The translations under genes and the position numbers were made by a program. The notes under the pieces are model-generated. The model worked only from the letters and a program-made list of their open reading frames with translations, was not told the DNA's origin and made no database searches. From positions 84,819,592 through 84,883,591 of the forward strand of contig NC_092345.1 of assembly GCF_963676685.1 (NCBI RefSeq): a stretch of DNA of 64,000 bases, read 5' to 3'. This document shows positions 37,201-46,291 of the stretch, one piece after another. Positions within the stretch are counted from its first letter, which is position 1. Each line of letters begins with the position of its first letter. This DNA is from Mytilus edulis (lineage: Eukaryota; Mollusca; Bivalvia; Mytilida; Mytilidae).

Positions 37201-40200
37201 GTAACAGAAAAATGGCAGCTCTTTAACAAACTGAGCACTGGCATTTCAAAAAGATCAGCTGTACAAATGTATAAAGTTTTTAAAAATTTATAAAGCATAA
37301 AAGACTAATTATTTACCTTAGTGGCAATCTTGGCTTTGTTGTATATGGCTTTCCCCCTTGAAACCTGAAAATAAAAATCCAGACACTTTACACATATATA
37401 TATCAAGCACTTTAGAACTTAAGATTATATTGAATTTCAGTGTTCAAAATAGGAAAATTAGAACACCACATTAGTCTCTTGGTTTGTTGAAGAGGTTTTA
37501 ATTTTCATTAAAAAGATAATGGGTTGCAATGCAGCTAAATTCATTAACACAAAGTAAATATTACATAAACATGAAATCTAACTTAGTTGAGCTAGACATA
37601 GCATCTGGATTAGCTGGCAAAGAAAATCAATCATAACTGACCTTTAAATGTTGTTTGATCAAAATAATGTTACAGAGTGAAACCTATGTTTAAAACCCAT
37701 TACAATAAGATTGCTTTTTCTTTTTTGTCGCAATTCTGTAAGGTGTATCATCTCCTGGATGAAATGGACCTGTCCAAAACGCAATAGCGTCAAGTAAGAG
37801 TAATAGATATTCACAAACAATTTGGAATTTTTGTATTTCATAGATATTAAAAGAAAAGTTCATCCATTTGAAAATTGAGAAAAAGGAATGCATGATAACT
37901 GATGAATTCAATCTTTCCAGTGGAGGAGTCTTTTTCGTTATAGGCAAATATTCATTATTAATTTTCCCCCTGACCAACCTAGTGGACTTTATCATGTGAA
38001 AAATCCTTTCCCCAACAAATTAAAAAACCCTGGCCTTATGTTTCAAAATTCAAAACCCTTTTGATAGGAAATATTCTGTTAGTCACAACTCCAGGTTTCT
38101 ATTTAGGCTATCTACATAATTAATATTCAACTGTATGTTAAATTAACTAACTGTTTGGATTGTATTTTTGACACTCTCTGGATTACTTGGTGAAGGGGAT
38201 GCTCCCATGTTGAATGGACTTGGAGTAGAAATGGAGGGACTCTCAGGAGATCCATATTTATCTTCATTTCCTGTTGGTTTGGCTGGTGGGTTGGCAGTTA
38301 TTAAATAATTGATGTCTTTACTCAAAAACGTTTCTACTTTCTGCAAAAAATAAAATCAAATGGTCATAATTATGAAATATCAATTAAGCTGTTGTTGTGA
38401 GCATTTTGTACTGAATACTAAATATCCAATGGCATACTTATATGTTGTCAATAAGAGACTCCAGCTTACTGATCACTTGTTCCATTGTGTATATGATAAA
38501 GAAGATGTGGTATGATTGCCAATGAGACAACTCTCAACAAGAGACCAAATGACACAGAAATTAACAACTATAGGAATTCTACGGCCTTCAACAATCAGCA
38601 AAGCCCATAAAGCATAGTCAGCTATAGAAGGCCAAGAAATGACAAACATAAACAATCCAATCGAGAAAATGAACGGCCTAATTTCAGGGACTAAACTTGT
38701 GATTTTTAAGCTGGGAGCCCAGACCAGATATTTCATAATTTGTTCAACTGAAATTTACCTGAAAGTTTAGGGACCAAGCTCAAAATCTAAAAGCCATTGG
38801 CGACTGGGCTTCCTTTAAGTTTTGTCCCTGAATTTATGTACAAAACATGAATGAGAAATCTGTAGACAACATCAACAATCACTGAATTACAGGCTCCTGT
38901 GTCTTTTTTTTCAGAAACTTATCAGAAATCAGACAGGTAGGCATAATTACCAACTTTGCTTGCAACTTCATTTTTGATTGTTGGTTTAAAAAATGGATTT
39001 CTACTTATGTCCAATTCTGTGGTATTAAAAAATTATCAAAAATAAATAAAATAAAAGTTACTGATTACATTATTCTACTCACAGCTCCAAGTTTGATGAT
39101 ATCTTCTTCTAACCGTTTCTTTACTTTAGTTTCTTTGATATCCAGAAAGATAGTTTTCCCTGTTAAAGGTGTCTTTGTTCTTTTCTTTTCAATGAAATCA
39201 AGCTTTCTTTTACCTTTTGGGCTTGATTCTATAAATAAAAAAAAAATGTTATCAACAGTTTCATATTCATTAACAGACTAAGATTTTTTTATTTGTTGGT
39301 TTTATAGAATTTTTTGTGTGAAGAATCATAATGGTGAGTCTAAACATTTTTTAAATATTAATATTTTACCCAGTACAAGATATAAATATGTATATAGAAT
39401 GACAGTACAACGCAGTCTTCATCATACATGTATAAGTTCATAAAAAAGAGGGTTATGGGCATATACAAATTGAGTAATTGGTCCTGTCTTGATGAATAAA
39501 ACATGAAAAATAGGTATACTAAGGTTACTAACAATGTTCATGTAACACAATGATTAATTAGCTACATTGAAGAAAGAAATAAAAAATTGCAGACAAGTTG
39601 CTTGAAAACAACATTTTTAACAATCCACAAAAGCAGACCTGTCAAATGTGAAAGACACAGATAATCAGTCTTTTCCCTGGTTAATGTTTGATGCTTGGTG
39701 GGGTCAATGGTGAATTTGAAGCACATCACACAAAACTAATGCATTGAGAAAATAAAACCTTTGGTGCTAAACTTTGTTTATACATAGCATGACTTAGAAT
39801 GATCAATAAACAGGTTGGGAAACCCTCTTTATGGTGTTTTTACCTTTATACAGGGATAATCATTCTATAGAGGGATAAAATTATCCCTCGTTATAGAAAT
39901 GTAGATCAGTACATGTCCAAGTCATTCAAATCTTCACAGCATTCATTTCCACAACTCATTTTAACTAAACTTAAAAGTATAAGTGATGTTTATCTAATGC
40001 AATCAATCAACGATATAAGACCTAAAAATAGAGATGTGTGATTGACAGTACTACCAATTATAGATAATTTTATAACTCACACAGTGACATTTCACTAATA
40101 ATTGGGAGACAAAAATTCGGTAAATATCATCTGCATTTGATGCGAGGTTTATGTTCTTTATCTATGTTTGCATAATAACACTAACAGCCACATGTATTAT

Positions 40201-40646
40201 GATGAAATACAAACTTTTATATCACTGTAAATGGTTATAGTATCCATTTATGAGGATCCACCCTAACCTCTTCTTCCAATAATTTGCTTATCTCTGGTAC
40301 ACATATTATAGCAAATGACAGTCAGACAGTGACATGTATAATTGTATCGCATGTATAGTAAATGTGAAGTAAAAATGTATATATATCTTTATTCAAATGA
40401 AGAATTCAATAGGTTCCAGTTGCAAAAGTACATCATGTGAGTAAGTTTATATGAAATTTTCAAAAAATTCTACCCAGTGGCAGATGTTACATAATTTGTG
40501 TTACAAAAATTATGCCAAATCAGGGGTACATTTTTTTTGTTGGAATAGGTAGTATGCATGGTCATGTACTTATTGTATAATAAATTCACAAGAGCTCTAG
40601 TTTCAAGTGGCTTACTTTTCTTGTCATGTCGCTGGTTTTTCGTCAT
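25231..40646 (-). CDS. DBF4: DBF4, regulatory subunit of CDC7 kinase
   Basis: DBF4 activates the CDC7 kinase, which phosphorylates the MCM helicase to fire replication origins; it is nuclear and cell-cycle controlled. Eleven exons join in frame with GT-AG introns: 40616-40646, 39083-39228, 38152-38340, 37317-37364, 36979-37036, 34924-34979, 34499-34550, 31790-32048, 30684-30831, 29710-29861 and 25231-28285, giving 1397 residues. The start ATG at 40646 has an in-frame TAA four codons upstream. Order of parts: BRCT-like motif N (about residues 31-176; KTIFLDI, VETFLSKDINYLI, WGVKIV), motif M (KKLKRPFLKFED, 195-206), motif C zinc finger (C317, C320, H330, H336), then a long basic tail. All three motifs match vertebrate DBF4 in order. 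Vertebrate DBF4 is roughly half this length; the excess is in the tail. Confidence 0.95.
28286..29709 (-). other. DBF4 intron 10, nothing recognised
   Basis: AT-rich intron sequence. No repeat or ORF with recognisable content was seen. Confidence 0.5.
29710..29861 (-). CDS. DBF4: DBF4 exon 10, zinc-finger histidines
   Basis: Acceptor attgcag, donor gtatat. It encodes HIKNEQHKQFVRDKKNYESL and on to HLRKGKTI (residues 330-379). H330 and H336 complete the zinc finger begun in exon 9; the human equivalent is THLLSEQHRNF. Confidence 0.92.
30238..30662. repeat. Dispersed repeat cluster in DBF4 intron 9
   Basis: Partial copies of a unit with caggaagttgttgagtgat, gcatcacacaatata and acttatataaaccctgaaac, then atttcagaaat and gagtaaaatgtgac. 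One copy is at 30259-30385 and another at 30421-30662; the second has the tataaaccctgaaaccaa block three times. It ends accccagcttt-like on the - strand. Confidence 0.75.
30684..30831 (-). CDS. DBF4: DBF4 exon 9, zinc-finger cysteines
   Basis: Acceptor tttgtag, donor gtttgt. It encodes GKIKKSDSIIGPVR through RGYCECCLIRYEHIDQ (residues 280-329). GYCECC is the signature of the DBF-type zinc finger, with ligands C317 and C320. Confidence 0.93.
31790..32048 (-). CDS. DBF4: DBF4 exon 8, motif M
   Basis: Donor gtgagt. It encodes VKKLKRPFLKFEDTSHQYK and CPFDG (residues 194-279), equivalent to vertebrate LKKPFVKVEDMSQLYRP...CSPFD. Motif M contacts CDC7. The second half is an acidic variable linker. 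Confidence 0.93.
32570..33165 (+). repeat. Long copy of dispersed module 'tgccaatgagacaact' (c)
   Basis: It starts aagatgtggtatgattgcca and runs through aacaactataggtcaccg, ttcaacaatgagcaaagccc, aggctcctgacttgggacag and tggacgtggcccggtac. This is the longest copy in the window and lies in DBF4 intron 7. The 33-bp A-run at about 32752 interrupts it. Confidence 0.85.
33281..33740 (-). pseudogene. Reverse-transcriptase-element ORF fragment
   Basis: On the - strand the frame reads FLFLDGDVPLAPSYSVYI, a stop (TGA, where related copies have a Ser codon), then QLVRYASVCCDVFDFN, KLLNQGYHYHKLIKT, FHRYKDLVLKFGCTCRKL and FYGNVVNRALKFR, with a stop at 33281. This order (FLDGDVP, VYISQLIRFA, KLLKQGYRYHKL, FYGDLVYK) is the downstream part of an RT-related ORF I know from many mollusc and cnidarian genomes. 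It is truncated and has a nonsense codon, so it is a dead copy. It sits inside DBF4 intron 7. The exact element class is uncertain. Confidence 0.7.
33741..33960. repeat. 220-bp near-perfect hairpin
   Basis: Bases 33741-33832 and 33868-33960 are inverted copies, with about three differences (atgtaacat against atgttacat, and gctctcatt against gctcatt). The loop contains a G-run, gagagaga, tataaaatata and a C-run. It abuts the RT fragment directly. Confidence 0.9.
34140..34390 (+). repeat. Dispersed module 'tttgatgcgactgtcat', copy 1
   Basis: Contains gtttgatgcgactgtcatac, ggtttaatgcaccattttct, gtcaggaatatgac and ttctgttttgaattttcctc. A second copy lies inverted at 60538-60765. In other bivalve genomes I associate it with the non-coding end of retroelements. 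Confidence 0.75.
34499..34550 (-). CDS. DBF4: DBF4 exon 7, linker
   Basis: Encodes DLKGKKTCSTSKGDEFK (residues 177-193) between the BRCT-like region and motif M. The acceptor is atattttag and the donor gtaacc. Not conserved by itself; called because its phases fit both neighbours. Confidence 0.75.
34924..34979 (-). CDS. DBF4: DBF4 exon 6, end of motif N
   Basis: Encodes VAQKWIQKEVLKLPLDTKK (residues 158-176), in the place of the vertebrate DDIRYYIEQKKKEL helix. Acceptor ttttgcag, donor gttaga. Confidence 0.82.
36416..36848. mobile_element. MITE with TA target duplication
   Basis: The ends CACAGCCAATTTTGCATAGG and the inverse ctatgcaaaattggctgtg are flanked by TA on each side (36414-36415 and 36849-36850). 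The interior arms also pair imperfectly (tacaggtac/gtacctgta type). A TA duplication fits Tc1/mariner relatives. The element is 433 bp, non-coding, in DBF4 intron 5. Confidence 0.85.
36979..37036 (-). CDS. DBF4: DBF4 exon 5, motif N
   Basis: Encodes NNIVVENAQKWGVKIVGLE (residues 139-157), matching vertebrate SNALSWGVKILHIDD. Donor gtatgg. Confidence 0.88.
37317..37364 (-). CDS. DBF4: DBF4 exon 4, motif N
   Basis: A 48-bp exon encoding VSRGKAIYNKAKIATK (residues 123-138), matching vertebrate LSRGKLLVEKAIK. Donor gtaaat, phase 0 at both ends. Confidence 0.88.
38152..38340 (-). CDS. DBF4: DBF4 exon 3, motif N
   Basis: Acceptor ttttttgcag, donor gttagt. It encodes KVETFLSKDINYLITANPP (from residue 60; vertebrate RVEEFLSKDISYLISN), followed by a Ser/Pro linker. 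Phase 0 at both ends, 63 codons. Confidence 0.92.
38495..38900 (+). repeat. Copy of dispersed module 'tgccaatgagacaact' (d), interrupted
   Basis: It runs from gaagatgtggtatgattgcc to caggctcctgtg in DBF4 intron 2. It is split at 38684/38831 by a small TIR element; joined, the sequence around the gap (cggcctaatttatgtac) matches what the family has elsewhere. Confidence 0.85.
38685..38830. mobile_element. 146-bp CAGGGAC-ended MITE nested in a repeat
   Basis: The ends are CAGGGACTAAACTT and the inverse AAGTTTTGTCCCTG, one mismatch. The 5-bp flanks AATTT (38680-38684) and AATTT (38831-38835) are identical. CAGGG ends suggest a hAT relative. Non-coding. Confidence 0.85.
39083..39228 (-). CDS. DBF4: DBF4 exon 2, start of motif N
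   Basis: Acceptor tttatag, donor gtgagt. It encodes KSSPKGKRKLDFIEKK, then TPLTGKTIFLDIKE and LEEDIIKLGA (residues 11-59), matching vertebrate KPLWGKVFYLDLPS...LQKDIKDLGG. Confidence 0.92.
39229..40615 (-). other. DBF4 intron 1, nothing recognised
   Basis: AT-rich intron. No recognisable repeat, ORF or regulatory motif was found. Confidence 0.5.
40616..40646 (-). CDS. DBF4: DBF4 exon 1, start codon
   Basis: Encodes MTKNQRHDKK plus one base, with donor gtaagc. An in-frame TAA four codons upstream supports this ATG. Spacing to motif N (about 30 residues) fits the family. No expression evidence is available, so the first exon is less certain than the rest. Confidence 0.75.
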
Positions 40647-41212
40647 ATCTATACTTTAAAATACCCTCGCCTTGCCGTCTGACATCATACTCGGAGATCA
40701 TTTGTTTTGAAAATCCAAAATACTTGCTCCAAGCAGTTCATAATTTTGTTTTCAGAGTGATTTTAGATTAGATTGATTTATATATTTGATAAATGCAGTA
40801 ACTGTAAGTGAAATTTTGAGAGTAGAAAGGTTTAGTCAATTATTTGATGTTATTGTGTCTATTTTCATCTTTGAGGTTGCCGCCAAACAGTGTCCCGTAG
40901 TAAATATTTTCTGTCACCGTATTGGTTAAATATAATTAGTCCTTGACCTTCTTTTCGGAATTTCTTTTTTATTGATTAAGGCTAAAACCGAAAAGAAAGT
41001 ACATCGTTCATAAACAACAAAGAACACTTATGACCAAGTACTCGAACCCGGAAATTTGTATATATGTCTTTCTATACAAACGCGTGTCGAACCTAATCTT
41101 ACCCAGTACAGATCTTTTAACGCGTAACATAAAATTATTTCAGCCATGAAATATATTGTCCGCAGCGGTATAACATTTTATGATGGGCACAATATGTGGT
41201 CCGTTTTTAAAA
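40647..41212. other. DBF4 5' flank
   Basis: Region immediately upstream of the DBF4 start, presumably holding its 5' UTR and promoter. It is somewhat less AT-rich than the surroundings and contains scattered CpG. I see no TATA box or site I would assign. Confidence 0.35.
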
Positions 41213-41335
41213 AAAGAGGGAAGAAAGATACCAAAGGGACAATCAAACTCATAAATCAAAAATAAACAGACAATTCCATGGCTAAAAATGAAAAAGACAA
41301 ACAGACAAAAAAAAGTAACACGAACCCCAATTAAC
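41213..41335 (+). repeat. Dispersed repeat 'aaagataccaaagggacaat'
   Basis: It reads gaagaaagataccaaaggga, caatcaaactcataaatc and catggctaaaaatgaaaaag, then acgaacccc. A diverged inverted copy lies at about 45170-45345 (aaagatac.., catggctaaaaa.. on the - strand). Confidence 0.75.
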
Positions 41336-41879
41336 ATGTTAACAATACCTCGATTTTTGAAAAAACAGTTATCAACAATTGCAAAATTAAATGCTGATAA
41401 AAGTTAACAAAGTGGGATAAAAACAGTTAACAATTTGAATTGATAACCACACCTTGAAGAAGGCCAAAACAGGTTAACATAAAAAGGTATTGCCCCCCTT
41501 TTATTAAGAAATATTACTACTGCATGTCCTTGTCCATGAAATTTGGTCATCTCCTTCTGGACAATATTTCACTGAGGAAATATGTATATGACAATATTTC
41601 ACTGTTTATACTGTTCATGAAATATTATGTAATTTGAATTGGTTTTTTTCTGCATTTCCTGTCCACGTGTATAAACGAATGACGTTGGTACCAACTATTT
41701 GGCAAATGTTAACTATAGCAACGCGCAGTTGTCATGAGATAGAGGTTCCTTCATAATATAAATTATAACTGAAACTTATACTGCAGTCCGGGCACTAGGC
41801 CACGGTCGCACTACGATCTGTGAAAAAATGCAAATTTTGATGATCATAGTACGATCGTGTCATGAGATCGCAGTAATAA

Positions 41880-42205
41880 AATTACCGGTACCAATTTTCT
41901 TGCACCAGATGCGCATTTCGACAATACATGTCTCTTCAGTGATGCTCGTGGCCAAAATATTTGAAATCCAAAGCTTATATAAAAGATGAAGAGCTATAAT
42001 CCAAAACGTCCAAAAAGTATAGCCAAATCCGTGAAAGGAATCAGAGCTTTGCATGAGGGATACATTCCTTAATTTATAATAATTTCTATCATTTTGTAAC
42101 AGCAAATTTTAATAACACAAAAAATCCGTATTTTCATGCCAGTACCGAAGTACTAGCTACTGGGCTGGTGATGGCCTCGGGAACTTATAGTCCACCAGTA
42201 AGGTC
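41880..42205. repeat. Dispersed repeat ending 'ctactgggctggtgatgg'
   Basis: Contains caccagatgcgcatttcgac, atgtctcttcagtgatgctc and taccgaagtactagctactg, then ggctggtgatggcctcggg. I recognise this as an abundant bivalve repeat. A related piece with caactccctcaggcaaagtt and agaaaagcgcttcggacgca lies at 42845-43010. Confidence 0.6.
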
Positions 42206-42354
42206 GTATCACGGTCGTGTTTGTCTGTTTGTCTGTATGTAGTTCTTGTCCATTTTCTCTAACGGCTCAACAATGCTTCTCGTTTGTATAGATTATACCG
42301 TTGGTTTTCCCGTTTGAATGGTTTTACACTAGTAATTTTGGGACCCTTTATAGC

Positions 42355-42485
42355 TTGCTGTTCGGTGTGAGCAGAGGCTCAGTGTTGAAGGCCGTACCTT
42401 GGCCTATAACGGTTTACTTTTATAAATTGTTACTTGGATGGAGAGTTGTCTCATTGGCATTCATACCACATCTTCCTATATCTAT
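42355..42485 (-). repeat. Copy of dispersed module 'tgccaatgagacaact' (e)
   Basis: The - strand shows gatgtggtatgaatgccaat, gagacaactctccatccaag and caaggtacggccttcaacac. Nested in the 41785-43392 element. Confidence 0.8.
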
Positions 42486-43820
42486 TGACAAATCTGTGTC
42501 ATCTCTGCTATCGTTCACTAAAATATCGTCATTTGATCTTTATAAACCGGCACAAGGTTATAATTCAGGTTGGATTGGTCGGTCCGAAATATCTGCTTGA
42601 TGATCAGGTTCGTTACTATTAGAGCTCTACATCAACCCCTACCACCACGCCCACGTGTTCTAGAAGATGTTGGTGGCATGACTGTATTGTTTCCAAGAAA
42701 GTCTAATAAGATATGTATTAATCAGAAATAGAAGGAATTGAATTGTATCATCACCTCAGTAGTCAGTACTTCGGTACTGACATGATTTATCAAACTTTAC
42801 TAAAATTGTCCGTTGATAAATTTTGAAATTATTAAGGAACTAAGGTTTCAACTCCCTCAGGCAAAGTTGGCTTTAGATGAATTTGGCTATTTTATTTTTG
42901 GTATTTTTGACATTTAGCTCTTCAAATGTTTGGCTTTTAGCGTTCCTGATGAAGGTAAACCCAGAAAAGCGCTTCGGACGCAAGAAATTAATAAACGTGC
43001 TGTTTTCAATTTTTTATATTGATATGCGACACGATGTTGACGTTATTACTGATAAAGTAGTAAGATCGTGATGTGAACGTAGTAAAATCGTGGTAAGAAC
43101 GTACTATAATCGCAATAAAAGCGTGGTACGATCGTGTTGCAATCGGATAACTCGTGGTATGGTTGTAGTGATCGAGACCGTGATGAGCGTAGAGAGGTCG
43201 CAGAATAAGCGCGATGAGAACGTGGTAAATTCGTAGCGGGATCGTTGTAGAAGCGTAATGACGACGTAGTAGCATCGTGAAAGCAATGCAAATTTACATT
43301 TTCATGCCGCTCATACCACGACCTCACCACGATCTGAATTTATTTTATATCGCGGTGAGCGTAGTGCGATCGTGGTCTAGTGGACCGGGGCTTGATATAG
43401 TAGCAACATAGAATTTTCAGAATTTAGTTTTAGAATACTTACGAAACATAACATTAATTTTTGGTGACGAAATATACATATAACTACTTCGGGTGCCGAA
43501 TTAACAAGGTGCCGTATTGATAAAGTGCTGTTTTGACCAGGTGCCTAATTTTCCAGAATTAGCTTTATAGCACTTTATAGGTAAGCAATATAGGTAGCAA
43601 GACAACTCACCCACACCAAATCGCTCACTTAAGACCCACTCCTCCACTTAAAAAAAAAAAATCGCCGCAAAGTGTTTAAGAAAATTCGCCCCACTTATCA
43701 AAAAGAATAAATCCCGTTAAATGTTCTCCTGCCAACTCGCGCCACTAATGAAAATGGGTAAACCCCGATGAATATATAATAAAGGTCTACCAACTCGTCC
43801 CACTTATAAATACATACATT

Positions 43821-43956
43821 ATTAGGCCAATGTCAGAAAAATGTCAACTTTTTTGTATGAGGCTGAGAAACTGGGGAAGGGCGAGGTTCTACCAAGTCCT
43901 TCCCCAGTTTTGCGCCGAGTACAAAAAAGTTTATATTTTTCTGACATTGACCTAAT
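43821..43956. repeat. 136-bp foldback hairpin
   Basis: Outer arms 43821-43857 and 43920-43956 pair (attaggccaatgtcagaaaa with ttttctgacattgacctaat). Inner arms aaactggggaagg and ccttccccagttt also pair. The overlapping ORFs on both strands are mirror products of this hairpin. Confidence 0.85.
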
Positions 43957-45169
43957 ATTGTTTTTGTACTGCAACTTAAATACACAAATTCATAGCTATT
44001 TGAATTGTAACACAAATTTCAAACTTATTTTCATCCCCTAATGAACCCCTGACTATGGAAAAAGTGTTGCATGATGAAATTGAAATTGCACAAAATATAG
44101 CTATGTTACTAAATTAAGGAAATAAACACAACTAGTTGCGCAGTATTAAAACTTATTTATGGTATGCAATAGTTGTTTATTCATGTTCATGTTTCTAGTA
44201 TTGACATTTCATCTAGTACTTCGTTTTGCGTAACATGTCAGTGCTTTTCATAACTGACTTATTGTGCAAACCTAGCATCTAAAAATAAAAATATTATTCT
44301 TTTTAGCATGTAAAATTGTAATTATATTTACCAGAGAGCAAACGTCATAAACAGTTACTTTAGTCAATACTGATACTTACTTCTTTTTGCTTTATTTCAA
44401 GAGGGACAGTCTATACTAAGTTAGTATAGAAAGTCTCTGCTTAAGTTTTAACCAGAAAAAAAGTTTAAAACCAAGTTCTAAGGAAGGAAAGAAAAGAAGT
44501 TAGCAATATCCTTTCACTTACTTTTCGCTATATAGATAATTTTCTTTCACTAAATAATTCAAAATTTGGTGACTATGTTGAACACATCTATCCCATCTAA
44601 CTAGAGATAAAGAATACACTTGAGCAGATACAGTTAAGTCTGCCTCATACCTTAGCTTACATCTAGAGATTGACAGTGAGAGTCGATTGAAAACAAAACT
44701 TTACGACAAAAGAGATGATTACAGCTTCCCAATTGTGAACTTTTCATTTCTTTGTAGCAACATTCAAGCAGCGCCTGCATATGGAGTATATATCTCCCAA
44801 TTGATACCATTGATACGATATTCTTGGGCTTGTATTTCCTATCAATTTTCATGATTTCCTTGATAGATAGTTGCTGCCCACAATGAATCTATTGAATCAA
44901 GAGTACCAAATGGTGAAGTTGAAATCATCCCTCCGTAAATTTTACGGACGCCATCATAAGTTGGTTAACTGTTAAGAAATATCCGTTTCACAGATGATGT
45001 CGTATATGTCCTTATGTATGTTATTAAATACAATCAGGTCCCCTTTTCACGAATGTGACCTACCAAATTAGATTACTAGTTTTTACTGGGTTTGTAATAA
45101 CATAAGCAACTCGACGGGTTCCACATGTGGAGTAGGATCTGCTTATCCTCCCGGAGTACCTGAGATCAG

Positions 45170-45345
45170 CCCAGTGTTTGGTGGGATTAGTGTGGCTTAG
45201 TCTTTAATTTTCTATGGTGTGTCTTGTGTACGATTATTTGTCTGTTTTTCTTTTTAGCCATGGCGTTGTCAGTTTATTTTCAAACTATTAGTTCGAATGT
45301 TCCTCTGGTATTTTTCTACCCTCTTTTCTAAGGGTTTCATAAGCC
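45170..45345 (-). repeat. Inverted copy of the 'aaagatacc' dispersed repeat
   Basis: The - strand reads gagggtagaaaaataccaga then ggaacattcgaac, aaactgacaacgccatggct and aaactaaagact. Homologous to 41213-41335 but longer at its far end. Confidence 0.65.
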
Positions 45346-45724
45346 ACGTTATTCATTCCTGAATTGATTCATTAGTGGGACGAGTTTGTAGGCTTAATAT
45401 AAATTCAGTACAGTTATTCATAATGAGGCGAGTTGGTAGACCTATATCCAACGGGATTGCAAATTTTTCACAAGTGGGTCTTACGTGGGACCTATTGGGA
45501 TAATCCATTTTACCCTTTTTCTTTAGTGTGGCGAGTTGGTTAATAAGAGTGGAGCGACTTTGCGAAAATGTGTGGCGATTTGGTGTGGGGATAAGATAAG
45601 ATAAGATATTTTATTGGTTTGAAATCCAAAATTATTAAAGGATTGATACTAAGACAACAAACATTGGTTATACTCAAACATACAAACATATATCCGACCA
45701 CATTTATAAACATTGTATGATACG

Positions 45725-45870
45725 TCATATTTTGACTCTTTAAAATTTCACGAGTCTTTCCTAAATTGAGGTAAATTATATGGCCTTTCAAATACCGTTT
45801 CGATCCTTAACATCACTGAGGAGACATGAAAAGTCGAAATCCGGATATGGTTTACAATTTTTTGCACCGC
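45725..45870. repeat. Repeat block 'cctaaattgaggtaaatt', intact copy
   Basis: It runs ttttgactctttaaaatt, gagtctttcctaaattgagg, accgtttcgatcc and aaatccggatatgg. The same sequence is found at 46252-46291 plus 47234-47345, where an element has been inserted; this copy shows the empty site. Confidence 0.85.
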
Positions 45871-46291
45871 ATGTTAGCGGAGACCACCTTCTCCTCAAGT
45901 TAATTGTTTTCTGTTTGGTATTAAATTAATAATTAAGATCCATGTTACATCTCAATTTATTTGGCAATCGTTAATGGCAGTCAGAAGGGTTTAAGAACAT
46001 CAGTTGTTCGACCTGTCAGTCAAATGCAATTTGATTAAATATGCTTTTCACTTTTTTTGGTCTTTTGGAAAATGTTGTTTGTGCTGTATTTAGACCCCTC
46101 TACCAAGAAAGTTGTTATACATGCACACGTATAAAAATTGCGTTTTTTTATCCAATGCAATCATAGGTTTGAACGTTGTTTTCAATTTAGACTTGTTTAA
46201 TTTTTTTTCGTTTGGGCTTGTATTATATTTTCCTTTGAGTTTATATCATCCTATTTTGACTCTTTAAAATTCAAGAGTCTATCTTAAATTG

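Larger units (their letters stand above)
41785..43392. mobile_element. TIR element with degenerate CGTGGTA sub-terminal repeats
   Basis: The left end AGTCCGGGCACTAGGCCACG and the right end (inverse AGCCCCGGTCCACTAGACCA) form imperfect inverted termini; both continue into cgcactacg. Between 43020 and 43380 the sequence is a degenerate series of cgtggta/cgtagta/gatcgt words; the same words occur just inside the left end (41800-41875). Other repeats are inserted within it (41880-42200, 42355-42485, about 42860-43010). Short - strand ORFs at 43006-43330 are repeat artefacts. Confidence 0.75.
43610..45588. mobile_element. TIR element with CGAGTTGGTAGG-type arms
   Basis: The left end CCCACACCAAATCGC (43610) and right end GCGATTTGGTGTGGG (45573-45587) are inverted. 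Both arms (43610-43830 and 45350-45588) consist of degenerate units: ccaactcgtcccacttat on the left and its inverse gtgggacgagttggtag on the right. The middle is non-coding. It holds a 136-bp foldback and an inverted 'aaagatacc' repeat. No target duplication found. Confidence 0.65.

Noticed and set aside
43006-43330. Three overlapping Arg/Tyr-rich - strand ORFs
   Set aside because: Products of the degenerate cgtggta word array at the end of a transposon.
43833-44041. Mirror ORFs on both strands
   Set aside because: Both arise from the two arms of one foldback hairpin.
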